Shown: piece by piece, positions 17,117-25,634 of the stretch
How positions within the stretch are numbered: the first letter of the stretch is position 1
Layout: each line of letters opens with the position of its first letter
Assembly (NCBI GenBank): GCA_021828105.1
Contig: JAKATG010000009.1
Location: 1-64,000, forward strand
Direction: 5' to 3'
Origin: Taklimakanibacter sp021828105
Lineage (GTDB): Bacteria; Pseudomonadota; Alphaproteobacteria; Rhizobiales; Aestuariivirgaceae
Length of the DNA stretch: 64,000 nt
Notes under the pieces: generated by a model
Told to the model about the DNA's origin: nothing
Database searches by the model: none
The model's input: the letters and a program-made list of their open reading frames with translations, nothing else
Made by a program: the position numbers and the translations under genes

Positions 17117-17404
17117 CTAACCGACGCTGATGGCGGTGATCAGTCCGAACAGCACGAGGACGCCCACCGACAGGAGCCAGCGCTGCGATCCCGATCGGGC
17201 ATCGATCATGACGGCGATGATGCCGATGATGAGACCGGCGAAGCCCGTGAACACGTGGAGCGTGTGGCCGAAGGCGAAGGCGCACAAAGCGACGAGGACG
17301 AAGGCGCAAATCAGGCCCAGCGCCACCGAGCCGCGCACGAAATTCGCGTAGGTGCTGCGATGCGCCGCGATGTCCAGGTGATGGTCGACCGTATGCTCCG
17401 CCAT
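17117..17404 (-). CDS. aa3-type oxidase subunit IV-like small membrane protein
   Basis: A 95-residue protein from the ATG at 17404, preceded by AGGGGA. The first 30 residues (MAEHTVDHHLDIAAHRSTYA) are hydrophilic. Two to three hydrophobic helices follow. This matches the bacterial aa3-type cytochrome c oxidase subunit IV family, which in Hyphomicrobiales commonly sits in front of pntAa, as here (12-bp gap). Whether it works with the oxidase or the transhydrogenase is unknown. Confidence 0.78.
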   Translation of the reverse strand: MAEHTVDHHLDIAAHRSTYANFVRGSVALGLICAFVLVALCAFAFGHTLHVFTGFAGLIIGIIAVMIDARSGSQRWLLSVGVLVLFGLITAISVG

Positions 17405-17569
17405 GTCGGAAATCCCCTCGAAAGCCTTAGAATCCAAGGAGCCTAACTAGCCTAGAGGCTCCCCTGCCGCAAGGACTGAGGGCCGGCGCGGCGATGAGTC
17501 TCAAGGCGCCTTCAAATTCCCGCAAAGCCAGGGCAAAATCCCTATCGCTTCCCGCGCTTTGGACGGCTC

Positions 17570-20536
17570 ATGCGACGGCGACCGGCAGTCTTCTGGCTTG
17601 CACTTGGCCTGTGGCTCACGGGTTCGGGCACCCTGTCTCTAGCCCAGGACGCATCGCCCCCGCCCGATATCCCCGGCCTCACGCAGCGTGCCGAAGCGGG
17701 TGATGCGGAAGCGATGATCGCCCTCGGCGAGGCCTATCTGGACGGCACCGGGGTCAAGCGCGACCTCGACATGGCCATCAGGCTGTTCACGCCCGGAGCT
17801 CAGGCCAATGACGCCAACGCCCTCTATCTGCTGAGCTTTACGCTTAGGGAAAGAGCCAAGCCGGGCGATCTCGACCAGGCCTTGCTCCACGCCGTGGCGG
17901 CGTTGAGCCTCGCGAGGCAGAGAAAAGGATTGGAGTTCGTCGAAGCCAATATCCAGTCGCAACTCGGCTTCATCTACGAAAGATTTGGCCGTTTCGAAGA
18001 GGCCGTCGTGGCCTATGAAGCGGCACGCCGGATTTTCGAGCGGAAGCTGAGACAAAAGCATCCGCAGGTCGCCGGCGCCTATATGAATCTTGCCAACGGT
18101 CTCGCCGGCGCGGGACGCCAGGAGGAGTCTCTTGCGGCAACGGAAAAGGCTCTGCAGCTTGTCGTCCGGCTGATGGGCAATGACAGCGAGCTGACGGCCA
18201 ACCTCCACCAGAACAAGGCCATCAGCCTCATCAGTCTGGCACGCTACAGCGAAGCGTTGAATGCCCTGGATCAAGCCCAAGCCATCTATCTGAAGCTGGG
18301 TGGCCCTGAGTCCATGCGGATCGCCGACATCCTCAGGAACAGAAGCCGCGCCTATAATCTTCTGGGGCGCAATCAGGAAGCGATCGAGGCGGCGCAGTCC
18401 GCTCTCTCGCTCTACAACAAAGCCCCCTCACCCGATCAACGCACGCTCGCAGCGGCGCATGGAATATTGGGTCTCGCCTATCAGGGTCTTCGCCATTATG
18501 ACGACGCCCGCAGAGAATACCGCGCCGCTGCTGAGATACTGGAAGGCCAGTACGGCGCCAACCACATCGAGATGATGCACCCGCTCATCAATCTGGGGAA
18601 TGTGGATGACGATCTCGGACAGTTCGAGAACGCTCTGACGAACTATCAGAAGGCGTTCAAGATTATCCTCGATGCCTATGGTCCCGATCACCTCGAAGCC
18701 GCCAGTATGGTCGGCCGCCTCGGCAACACGTCACGCAAGCTCAAACGCTATGACATCGCTCTCGATTACGGCCTTGAGGCACTGCTCATTCAAACGGGTG
18801 CGACAAACGCCGATCTCGACAATCAGCGTTATACTTTCCGCATGCTGGCGCGCACTCTCCAGGCCAAGGGGAAAAGGGCAGCAGCCGTCTTCTTCGCCAA
18901 ACAAGCCGTCAATGCGCATCAGGAAGTCCGCGCCCGCAACAGCAGCCTTTCGGATGAACTGCGCGCCACGCTCGGCCAGAGCTTTCAACCTTCCTATTAC
19001 CTCCTCTCAGAGCTACTGCTGGAGGACGGTCAATTTTCTGAAGCGCAATTTGTAGGCAGCCTGCTCAAGCAGCAGGAGTTTTACGAATTCACTCAGAAGG
19101 GAAATGGCCGGTCTCCGGAAGATCCGGAAATCGAGCCGGGCAATATTCGTCTCACCGAGGCGGAGCTGAAGTTCTGGACGGAGATGCAGGCCTCCATGGC
19201 GCCTGCCCTCAAGATCGCTTCGGACATGCGCAACTTGATGGGCGCGAGGGAGACGACGGGAACGCTCTTGCCTGACCAAAAGGCGCGGCTGCAGGAACTG
19301 AAGGTCAAACGCGATCAAGCCGTGGCGGAATTCATCACATCTGCCCATGGTCTCATCGACCGCGCCGAGTCTGAAAATCTTCTGGCGCGCAAGATGGCAT
19401 TCGATTCCGGACAACGCTATGCCGAGAAGATCCAGGTGGATTTGCGCGCCATGGGCCCCAACACCGCGCTCTTGCAGATCATGAGTCTCGAAGACGGACT
19501 GTATTTCTTCGTAAGCGCGGCTGGGCGAGATACGGTGCAACGCAAAGTGCCGGTGAGCCGTTCAGAGCTCGCCAGAAAAGTGTCCGCAGCCGTCAATGCT
19601 GTCAGAAACCGCGGAGATGACGCGATCCCGCAGCTGGCGGGACTCTATGATCAGCTCATCAGGCCGGTTCGGCCGGATCTCGATGCTGCAGCGACGCGCA
19701 ATGGCGCTGAGGTCCCGGTCCTCCTCCTCGATCTGTCGGGCTTCCTGCGCTACGTTCCCTTTGCGGCGCTTCATGACGGCCGGCATTATCTCGTCGAGGA
19801 TTTCGCCCCGGCGCTCTACAACCCTGCCAATCCGACGAAATTCACGCCGCTGCGCCGCGGCAGGATCAAAGGCGCTGGTTTCGGCGTTACCCGAGAGCAT
19901 CCGGGTTTCGCAGCGTTGCCCGGCGCAGCCCGCGAGCTCACCGCCGTCCTGGATATCGTCGGCGGCAAGCCCAAGCTCGATGACGCCTTCAACGAAAAGA
20001 GCCTGGCCCAGGCCCTCTCGGCGAAAATCCAGATACTCCACATCGCCAGTCATTTCCGCTTCCGTCCCGGCAACGAAACCAATTCTTACCTGCTTCTTGG
20101 AAATGGCGACGGCCTCACTCTGAAACAGCTGCGCACGCAACGACAGTATCGTTTCCGCGGTACTGATCTTATTACGCTCTCGGCTTGCGAGACGGCGCTG
20201 GGAGGCGGAGCGGAAGGCGAGGAAATCGAAAGCTTCGGCATGCTTGCGCAAGCCAAGGGCGCCTCGGCGGTCCTGTCGACGCTCTGGCAGATCGCGGACG
20301 ACTCGACCGCCGTGCTCATGACGGATTTCTATGACGGGCTCATCAAACAGGGCCTGGACAAAGCCCGCGCCTTGCGGATCGCCCAACTCGAGTTGATCCG
20401 GGGAAAGGCGGAGCCCACGCTTCAAGCCAGCCGGGCGATGACGGTCATCGATGATGCTTCTGGAGAAACGGCCGCGGTGCCGACCGCACATCCCTATTAT
20501 TGGTCTGCCTTCATCCTGATGGGGAACTGGATGTAA
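17570..20536 (+). CDS. exported TPR-CHAT protease-like protein
   Basis: A 988-residue protein with an N-terminal signal peptide (PAVFWLALGLWLTGSGTLSL, cleavage near LAQ at residue 25). Sel1/TPR repeats fill about residues 40-440, a helical linker about 440-620, and a C-terminal CHAT domain about 650-985. CHAT is a caspase-like fold; the catalytic dyad is visible as His828 in HIASHF and Cys873 in LSACETALGGG, so it looks active. The domain ends YYWSAFILMGNWM, the usual CHAT terminus. In other bacteria TPR-CHAT proteins are proteases activated by partner binding, mostly cytoplasmic; export is less usual. No substrate or partner is encoded next to it. It converges on the ABC1 gene with a 26-nt overlap. 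Confidence 0.9.
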   Translation: MRRRPAVFWLALGLWLTGSGTLSLAQDASPPPDIPGLTQRAEAGDAEAMIALGEAYLDGTGVKRDLDMAIRLFTPGAQANDANALYLLSFTLRERAKPGDLDQALLHAVAALSLARQRKGLEFVEANIQSQLGFIYERFGRFEEAVVAYEAARRIFERKLRQKHPQVAGAYMNLANGLAGAGRQEESLAATEKALQLVVRLMGNDSELTANLHQNKAISLISLARYSEALNALDQAQAIYLKLGGPESMRIADILRNRSRAYNLLGRNQEAIEAAQSALSLYNKAPSPDQRTLAAAHGILGLAYQGLRHYDDARREYRAAAEILEGQYGANHIEMMHPLINLGNVDDDLGQFENALTNYQKAFKIILDAYGPDHLEAASMVGRLGNTSRKLKRYDIALDYGLEALLIQTGATNADLDNQRYTFRMLARTLQAKGKRAAAVFFAKQAVNAHQEVRARNSSLSDELRATLGQSFQPSYYLLSELLLEDGQFSEAQFVGSLLKQQEFYEFTQKGNGRSPEDPEIEPGNIRLTEAELKFWTEMQASMAPALKIASDMRNLMGARETTGTLLPDQKARLQELKVKRDQAVAEFITSAHGLIDRAESENLLARKMAFDSGQRYAEKIQVDLRAMGPNTALLQIMSLEDGLYFFVSAAGRDTVQRKVPVSRSELARKVSAAVNAVRNRGDDAIPQLAGLYDQLIRPVRPDLDAAATRNGAEVPVLLLDLSGFLRYVPFAALHDGRHYLVEDFAPALYNPANPTKFTPLRRGRIKGAGFGVTREHPGFAALPGAARELTAVLDIVGGKPKLDDAFNEKSLAQALSAKIQILHIASHFRFRPGNETNSYLLLGNGDGLTLKQLRTQRQYRFRGTDLITLSACETALGGGAEGEEIESFGMLAQAKGASAVLSTLWQIADDSTAVLMTDFYDGLIKQGLDKARALRIAQLELIRGKAEPTLQASRAMTVIDDASGETAAVPTAHPYYWSAFILMGNWM

Positions 20537-21881
20537 GCCCCGCCGTTGCGAGCGCCGCCTCTTGCCGCGCCGCGACGCCGTCGACCGAAAAGCCTTCCAG
20601 CGCCTCGTTGAACAGGCGGTAGAAGTTGAGCTCGGCGCGCAGATGGATGAACACCCCGCCGAGGCCGATCGCGGCGCGGTCCATGAACACGAATTCGCGC
20701 GGCACCTTGACCGGTCCCTTCTCCTTCAACGCCTTGTGCACGGCGAAAGCCTGCTTGCGGCCATATTCGGCGGGCGAGACGTCGCCGGCGATGGCACGCA
20801 CCCGGTCTTCCATCAAGGGGCCGTAGATGAAGCGCGCCCAGATATTGAGAATGTCGATCAGTTCGTTGCTGAGGCCCTCGAAGCCCCAGATCTCGTAAGC
20901 ATGGACGATGCGCGCCCGGTCGTTTTCCATGAGGCCGCGATAGAGATCGACGACGCCTTCGACGAAACGCGGCGGGAAGATGCGGATGCAGCCATAATCG
21001 AGAAGATTGAGGCCTTTGGGCCGGCCCGTCGGATCGAGAGCCGCCGAATAATTGCCGAGATGGGGATCGCCATGGATCACGCCATGGCCGCAAAAGGGCG
21101 TCCACCAGGCCTCGAACAGACGCTGCGCCAGGAGATTGCGGGTGTCGAGATCATGCTCCTTGAATTCGAGCAGCTTGCGGCCTTCGAGCCAGCCCATGGT
21201 GATGAGCCGGCGCGTTGACAGTTCGGGCTCGACCACCGGCACATGGATGCCCGGGTGATCCTTCAGTATTTCCGAATAGAGCCGGATGTGCTTTGCCTCG
21301 CGGACATAGTCGAGCTCTTCGCGCAAGCGTGCCGCGATCTCCTGGGCGATCTCGCTGGTGTCGATCACCGGGTCCATGCGCTTATGCAAGGCGAAGACGA
21401 CATTGAGCTGCCGGAGATCGGCCTCGACGGCCGAATCCATGTCGGGATATTGCAGCTTGCAGGCGAGCTGGCGGCCATCGAGCGACGTCGCCTTGTGCAC
21501 CTGCCCCAGCGAAGCCGCATGCGCGGCTTCATGCGTGAAGTCGCCGAAGAGCGTGCGCCACTGCGGCCCGAGCTCGGCCGCCATCCGTCTTTTCACGAAG
21601 GCCCAGCCCATCGGCGGTGCCTGCGACTGCAGCTGCGCCAGCTCCGCCGCATAGCCGGCCGGCAGCGCATCGGGAATGGTGGCGAGAAGTTGCGCCACCT
21701 TCATCAAGGGACCCTTGAGATTGCCCAGCGCCTCGGCAAGGAGCTGCCCCTCCGCCGCCGATCCCTTCTCGGCGCCCAGGAACCGCCCGGCGGCAATGCG
21801 GGCGACCGCGGTGCCGACGCCGGTCCCGACATTGGCATAGCGCAGCAATCGACCGGTCAGGCTGTTCTCGTCGTCGGCCAC
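20511..21881 (-). CDS. ABC1/UbiB-family atypical kinase
   Basis: About 456 residues from GTG 21881 (GAGG at -9). The ABC1/ADCK/UbiB hallmarks are present: the KGPLMKVAQLLA motif (about residues 55-66), HAASLGQVHKA (the Ala-rich loop), the ATP-anchoring Lys in LACKLQYP, and the catalytic loop HGDPHLGN with LLDYG. Relatives support ubiquinone biosynthesis. The longer frame from TTG 21911 would begin inside a strong hairpin and is unlikely. A 26-nt overlap with the convergent CHAT gene suggests tight packing. Confidence 0.86.
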   Translation of the reverse strand: MADDENSLTGRLLRYANVGTGVGTAVARIAAGRFLGAEKGSAAEGQLLAEALGNLKGPLMKVAQLLATIPDALPAGYAAELAQLQSQAPPMGWAFVKRRMAAELGPQWRTLFGDFTHEAAHAASLGQVHKATSLDGRQLACKLQYPDMDSAVEADLRQLNVVFALHKRMDPVIDTSEIAQEIAARLREELDYVREAKHIRLYSEILKDHPGIHVPVVEPELSTRRLITMGWLEGRKLLEFKEHDLDTRNLLAQRLFEAWWTPFCGHGVIHGDPHLGNYSAALDPTGRPKGLNLLDYGCIRIFPPRFVEGVVDLYRGLMENDRARIVHAYEIWGFEGLSNELIDILNIWARFIYGPLMEDRVRAIAGDVSPAEYGRKQAFAVHKALKEKGPVKVPREFVFMDRAAIGLGGVFIHLRAELNFYRLFNEALEGFSVDGVAARQEAALATAGLTSSSPSG

Positions 21882-21897
21882 ACGATCCTCACTGCTT

Positions 21898-21930
21898 CCC
21901 CTCTCCCCCAACGGGGGAGAGGGGATTTTT
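21898..21930. repeat. GC-rich palindrome between pepF and the ABC1 gene
   Basis: A perfect inverted repeat of CCCCTCTCCCCC and GGGGGAGAGGGG (21898-21909 with 21913-21924) followed on the plus strand by TTTTT. It touches the pepF stop. It resembles a palindromic intergenic repeat seen widely in rhizobia; it may also attenuate transcription into the ABC1 gene. Confidence 0.7.
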
Positions 21931-23755
21931 ATGCGGTTTCCATCGCTTCGAGCTCGTCGATGAAGCCTTCGATGACCTTGAGGCCCTTCAGCCAGAAGGT
22001 CGGATCGCTCGCATCGAGGCCGAAGGGTTCCAGCAGCTCCTTGTGATGCTTGCTGCCGCCGGCCTTCAGCATGGCGAAGTACTTCTCCTGGAAGCCTTCG
22101 GCGCTCTCGCGGTAGCGCGCATAAAGCGAATTCACCAGGCAGTCGCCGAAGGCATAGGCATAGACATAGAAGGGCGCGTGGATGAAATGCGAGATATAGA
22201 CCCAGAAGGTCTCATAGCCTTCCGAAAAGGCGATGCCGGGGCCCAGACTTTCGCTTTGGACCTCGAGCCATATCGCATTGATCTGCTCGGCGGTGAGCTC
22301 GCCTTCCTTGCGCGCGGTGTGGATCTTGCGCTCGAAGGTGTAGAAGGCGATCTGGCGCACCACCGTGTTGAGCATGTCCTCGACCTTCTGGGCGAGCATG
22401 GCCTTGCGCTTCTTGGGATCCTTGGCCTCCTTGAGCAGCGCCTGGAAGGTGAGCATCTCGCCGAAGACCGACGCCGTCTCGGCGAGCGTCAGCGGCGTCT
22501 GCGCCATGAGCGCGCCCTGATCGGCGGCGAGCACCTGATGCACGCCGTGACCCAGCTCATGGGCGAGCGTCATCACGTCGCGCGTCTTGCCCATATAGTT
22601 GAGAAGCACATAGGGATGCGCCGAGGGCACGGTCGGATGCGCGAAGGCGCCTGAGGTCTTGCCGGGCCTGACCGGCGCATCGATCCATCGCTTGTCGAAG
22701 AAGCGCCCGGCGATCTCGGCCATTTCCGGCGCGAAGCCTCGATAGGCGTCGAGCACGATCGTCCTGGCGTCGTCCCACTTGACTTCGCGCGCGTCCTCTT
22801 GCGGCAAAGGCGCGTTGCGGTCCCAGTGGTCGAGCTTCGCCTTGCCGAGCCATTTCGCCTTCATCCGGTAATAGCGATGCGACAGGCGCGGATAGGCCTG
22901 GCGCACCGCTTCGACGAGGGCGGCCACGACTTCAGGCTCGACCCGGTTGGAGAGATGGCGGGCATCGGCGATGTCCTTGAAGCCGCGCCAGCGGTCCGAG
23001 ATCTCCTTGTCCTTGGCGAGCGTGTTGGTGATGTGGGTGAAGAGCCTGAGATTCTTCTTGAAGCTCTGCGCCAGCGCTTGCGCTGCGGCCTTGCGCTTGG
23101 CCTCTTCAGGCGCCATCAGGAGCGTCAGCGTCGGCTCGAGCGACAGTTCCTCGCTATCGACAGTGAAACGCATTTCGGCGAGGCTCTCGTCGAAGAGACG
23201 GTTCCAGGCCGAATACCCGGTCTGCGATTTCTCCAGGAACAGCTCCTCGCTCTTGTCGTCGAGCTGATAGGGTTTTTCCTTGCGCAGATTGTCGATCCAG
23301 GGACCGTAATGCGCCAGCGCCGGTACTTTCAGTTTCAGCGCCAGCTCGTCATCCGCGATCTTGTTGAGCTCGAGCTCGAAGAACAACAGGATCGCCGAGA
23401 TGTCGGTCTGCTTGGCGCTGACATCGCCGTAGAATTTTGCACGCGCTGGGTCGGTCGTGTTGCCGACATAATAGAGCTGCGCATAGGAGCCGGTGCGGCC
23501 GAGAAGATCGCCCAAGGCCTCATAGGCCCTGATGGCTTGCGCCAGATCCTCGCCCGAAAGCCCTGAGAGCTTGCCTTTGTAGGTTTCGGCGAAGCGTCTC
23601 GCCTCCTCCTCGCCGCGCTTCATGTCGGCGGCGAAGGCCGGATCATCGGGCGCGGCATAGAGATCGGCGAGATTCCATTCGGGAAGGGAACCGAGTTTTT
23701 TCGAGAGGGCGGCAGTGTCCATGGAAAAGGCATCCGGTCTGAGGTTTGTGCTCAT
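21929..23755 (-). CDS. pepF: M3-family oligoendopeptidase F
   Basis: About 608 residues from the ATG at 23755; a second candidate ATG at 23764 is closer to the GAGGGGG sequence. The zinc site HELGHGVHQ is at about residues 397-405, with the downstream ligand Glu in LAETASVFGE. The PepF/M3B pattern continues with RQIAFYTFERKIH and the C-terminal FHPFY-like HAPFYVYAYAFGDCLV. A cytoplasmic metallopeptidase that cleaves short peptides. It stands alone upstream of the ABC1 gene. Confidence 0.9.
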   Translation of the reverse strand: MSTNLRPDAFSMDTAALSKKLGSLPEWNLADLYAAPDDPAFAADMKRGEEEARRFAETYKGKLSGLSGEDLAQAIRAYEALGDLLGRTGSYAQLYYVGNTTDPARAKFYGDVSAKQTDISAILLFFELELNKIADDELALKLKVPALAHYGPWIDNLRKEKPYQLDDKSEELFLEKSQTGYSAWNRLFDESLAEMRFTVDSEELSLEPTLTLLMAPEEAKRKAAAQALAQSFKKNLRLFTHITNTLAKDKEISDRWRGFKDIADARHLSNRVEPEVVAALVEAVRQAYPRLSHRYYRMKAKWLGKAKLDHWDRNAPLPQEDAREVKWDDARTIVLDAYRGFAPEMAEIAGRFFDKRWIDAPVRPGKTSGAFAHPTVPSAHPYVLLNYMGKTRDVMTLAHELGHGVHQVLAADQGALMAQTPLTLAETASVFGEMLTFQALLKEAKDPKKRKAMLAQKVEDMLNTVVRQIAFYTFERKIHTARKEGELTAEQINAIWLEVQSESLGPGIAFSEGYETFWVYISHFIHAPFYVYAYAFGDCLVNSLYARYRESAEGFQEKYFAMLKAGGSKHHKELLEPFGLDASDPTFWLKGLKVIEGFIDELEAMETA

Positions 23756-23999
23756 ATGGCCCATGCCCCCTCTGGCGGCAATAAGGGATGAAAAAGCCCC
23801 GCAGTGACGTAAGGCCAATTGACGAGGCGCTGGACAGGGGACGAAACTGTCCCCATTCTCGCCAGGTCCTTAATTGCCTCTTTACCCTTCTTTGTCACAG
23901 TCGGCCGCGAATGGGGGAGAGGCCACGGTGCGGCTGGGCGGCGCGCCTGAGGCAGCTTTCACCCCGAGCGGCCAAACAGCTGAGTGGTATCGGTCAAGC

Positions 24000-25499
24000 A
24001 TGACAGCGCGCGTCCTTATTGTTGAAGACGACCCAGCCCAGCGGCGCATACTGGAAGAGATGATGAAGCGGTTCGGTTTCGATGCGGCAAGCGTCGAAAG
24101 CGGAACCAAGGGCCTCGATATATTGGCCGGCGCATCCGGCGGCCAGATCGAGCTCGTCATCCTCGATCTCATGATGCCGGGCATGGACGGGCTTGAATTC
24201 CTCGAGCGCATGGCGGGCGTGCGCGGCCACATCCCGGTGATCGTGCAGACCGCGCAAGGATCGATCGAGACCGTCATCAAGGCCATGCGTGCCGGCGCCG
24301 ACGACTTCGTCGTGAAGCCGATCTCGCCCGAGCGCCTGCGCGTCTCGGTGCAGAATCTCCTGAAGGTGAACGCCCTTACCGAAGAGGTCAAACGCCTCAA
24401 CAAGAAGGTCGGCGGCGCCCTTACCTTCGAGGATCTCATCGCCTCCTCGGCGGCGATGGCGGGCGTCATCCGGCTCGGCCGGCGCGGCGCCCAATCCAAC
24501 ATCCCGATCCTGATCGAGGGCCAGTCGGGTGTCGGCAAGGAGATCATCGCGCGTGCCATCCATGGCGAGAGCGAGCGGCGCGGCCGCTCCTTTGTCGCCG
24601 TCAATTGCGGCGCCATCCCGGAAAACCTGGTGGAAAGCATTCTGTTCGGCCATGAGAAGGGATCCTTCACCGGCGCCACGTCCAAGCATATCGGCAAGTT
24701 CCAGGAGGCCGACGGCGGCACGCTCTTCCTCGATGAGGTGGCCGAGCTGCCTTTGGACATGCAAGTCAAGCTGCTGCGCGCCATCCAGGAAGGCGAGATC
24801 GATCCGGTGGGCTCGCGCAAGCCCGTGAAGGTCAATATCAGGCTGATCTCGGCCACCAACCGCAACATGATCGAGATGGTCAAGGCTGGGCAGTTCCGCG
24901 AGGACCTCTATTACCGCCTCAATGTCTTCCCGGTCATGGTGCCGCCGCTCAAGGAGCGCAAGGACGATATTCCGGCTCTGGTCAATCATTTCATCACCCG
25001 CTTCGCCGCCGAGGAAGGGCGAAAGGTGCATGGCATAGACCCCAGGGCGCTCACCATGCTGCAGGCCTATAGCTGGCCGGGCAACGTCCGCCAGCTCGAG
25101 AACACCGTATTCCGCGCCATCGTGCTTTGCGAAGGCGATAGTCTCGAAATCCAGGATTTCCCCCAGATCGCCTCGCTGGTCGAAGGCTATGAGGTGAAGA
25201 TCCCGGAATTGCCGCCTCAGCCTCAGGCTCAAGCCACGCCCGCCGCTAGCTCGGCGGCGCGCTCGAGCGGGACGGTCATCTCAGATGGCATGGCGCTCGG
25301 AATCCCGGCCGTCACCGATGGCGGCCACATCCGCAAGCTCGAGGAAATCGAGGCCGACATGATTCGACTGGCCCTCCACCGCTATCGCGGCCAGATGTCG
25401 GAAGTGGCCCGCAAGCTCGGCATCGGCCGATCGACGCTCTATCGCAAGATGCGCGATCTGGGCCTCGAAGATACCGAAAATGGACGCTCGACGGCCTGA
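24000..25499 (+). CDS. sigma-54-dependent response regulator (NtrC family)
   Basis: About 499 residues from the ATG at 24000. The receiver domain occupies residues 1-120 with phospho-acceptor Asp56 in VILDLMMPGMDG. The AAA+ sigma-54 interaction domain (about 140-380) has Walker A GQSGVGKE, the sigma-54 contact loop as GSFTGA, and Walker B GGTLFLDEVAEL. A Fis-type HTH closes the protein (MSEVARKLGIGRSTLYRKM). It should activate sigma-54 promoters on phosphorylation; no cognate kinase is adjacent. A near-match to a CtrA box (TTAA-N7-TTTA) lies at 23870-23884. The upstream open frame lacks a ribosome binding site. Confidence 0.92.
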   Translation: MTARVLIVEDDPAQRRILEEMMKRFGFDAASVESGTKGLDILAGASGGQIELVILDLMMPGMDGLEFLERMAGVRGHIPVIVQTAQGSIETVIKAMRAGADDFVVKPISPERLRVSVQNLLKVNALTEEVKRLNKKVGGALTFEDLIASSAAMAGVIRLGRRGAQSNIPILIEGQSGVGKEIIARAIHGESERRGRSFVAVNCGAIPENLVESILFGHEKGSFTGATSKHIGKFQEADGGTLFLDEVAELPLDMQVKLLRAIQEGEIDPVGSRKPVKVNIRLISATNRNMIEMVKAGQFREDLYYRLNVFPVMVPPLKERKDDIPALVNHFITRFAAEEGRKVHGIDPRALTMLQAYSWPGNVRQLENTVFRAIVLCEGDSLEIQDFPQIASLVEGYEVKIPELPPQPQAQATPAASSAARSSGTVISDGMALGIPAVTDGGHIRKLEEIEADMIRLALHRYRGQMSEVARKLGIGRSTLYRKMRDLGLEDTENGRSTA

Positions 25500-25549
25500 T
25501 TTTTGCCAAGCTGCGCCGGAAGTTGCGGCAAAAACGTTACACTCCCAGT

Positions 25550-25564
25550 TTAATGTGACGTTAA
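25550..25564. promoter_or_regulatory. CtrA box upstream of the L,D-transpeptidase
   Basis: Perfect TTAA-N7-TTAA (TTAATGTGACGTTAA), 70 bp before the start codon of the L,D-transpeptidase gene. Confidence 0.72.
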
Positions 25565-25634
25565 GGATGCGGGTACCGTTGAAATGCCACGAAGCCGCGG
25601 TTAGCTATGGTGTGACCATGGGAGTAGACCGACG

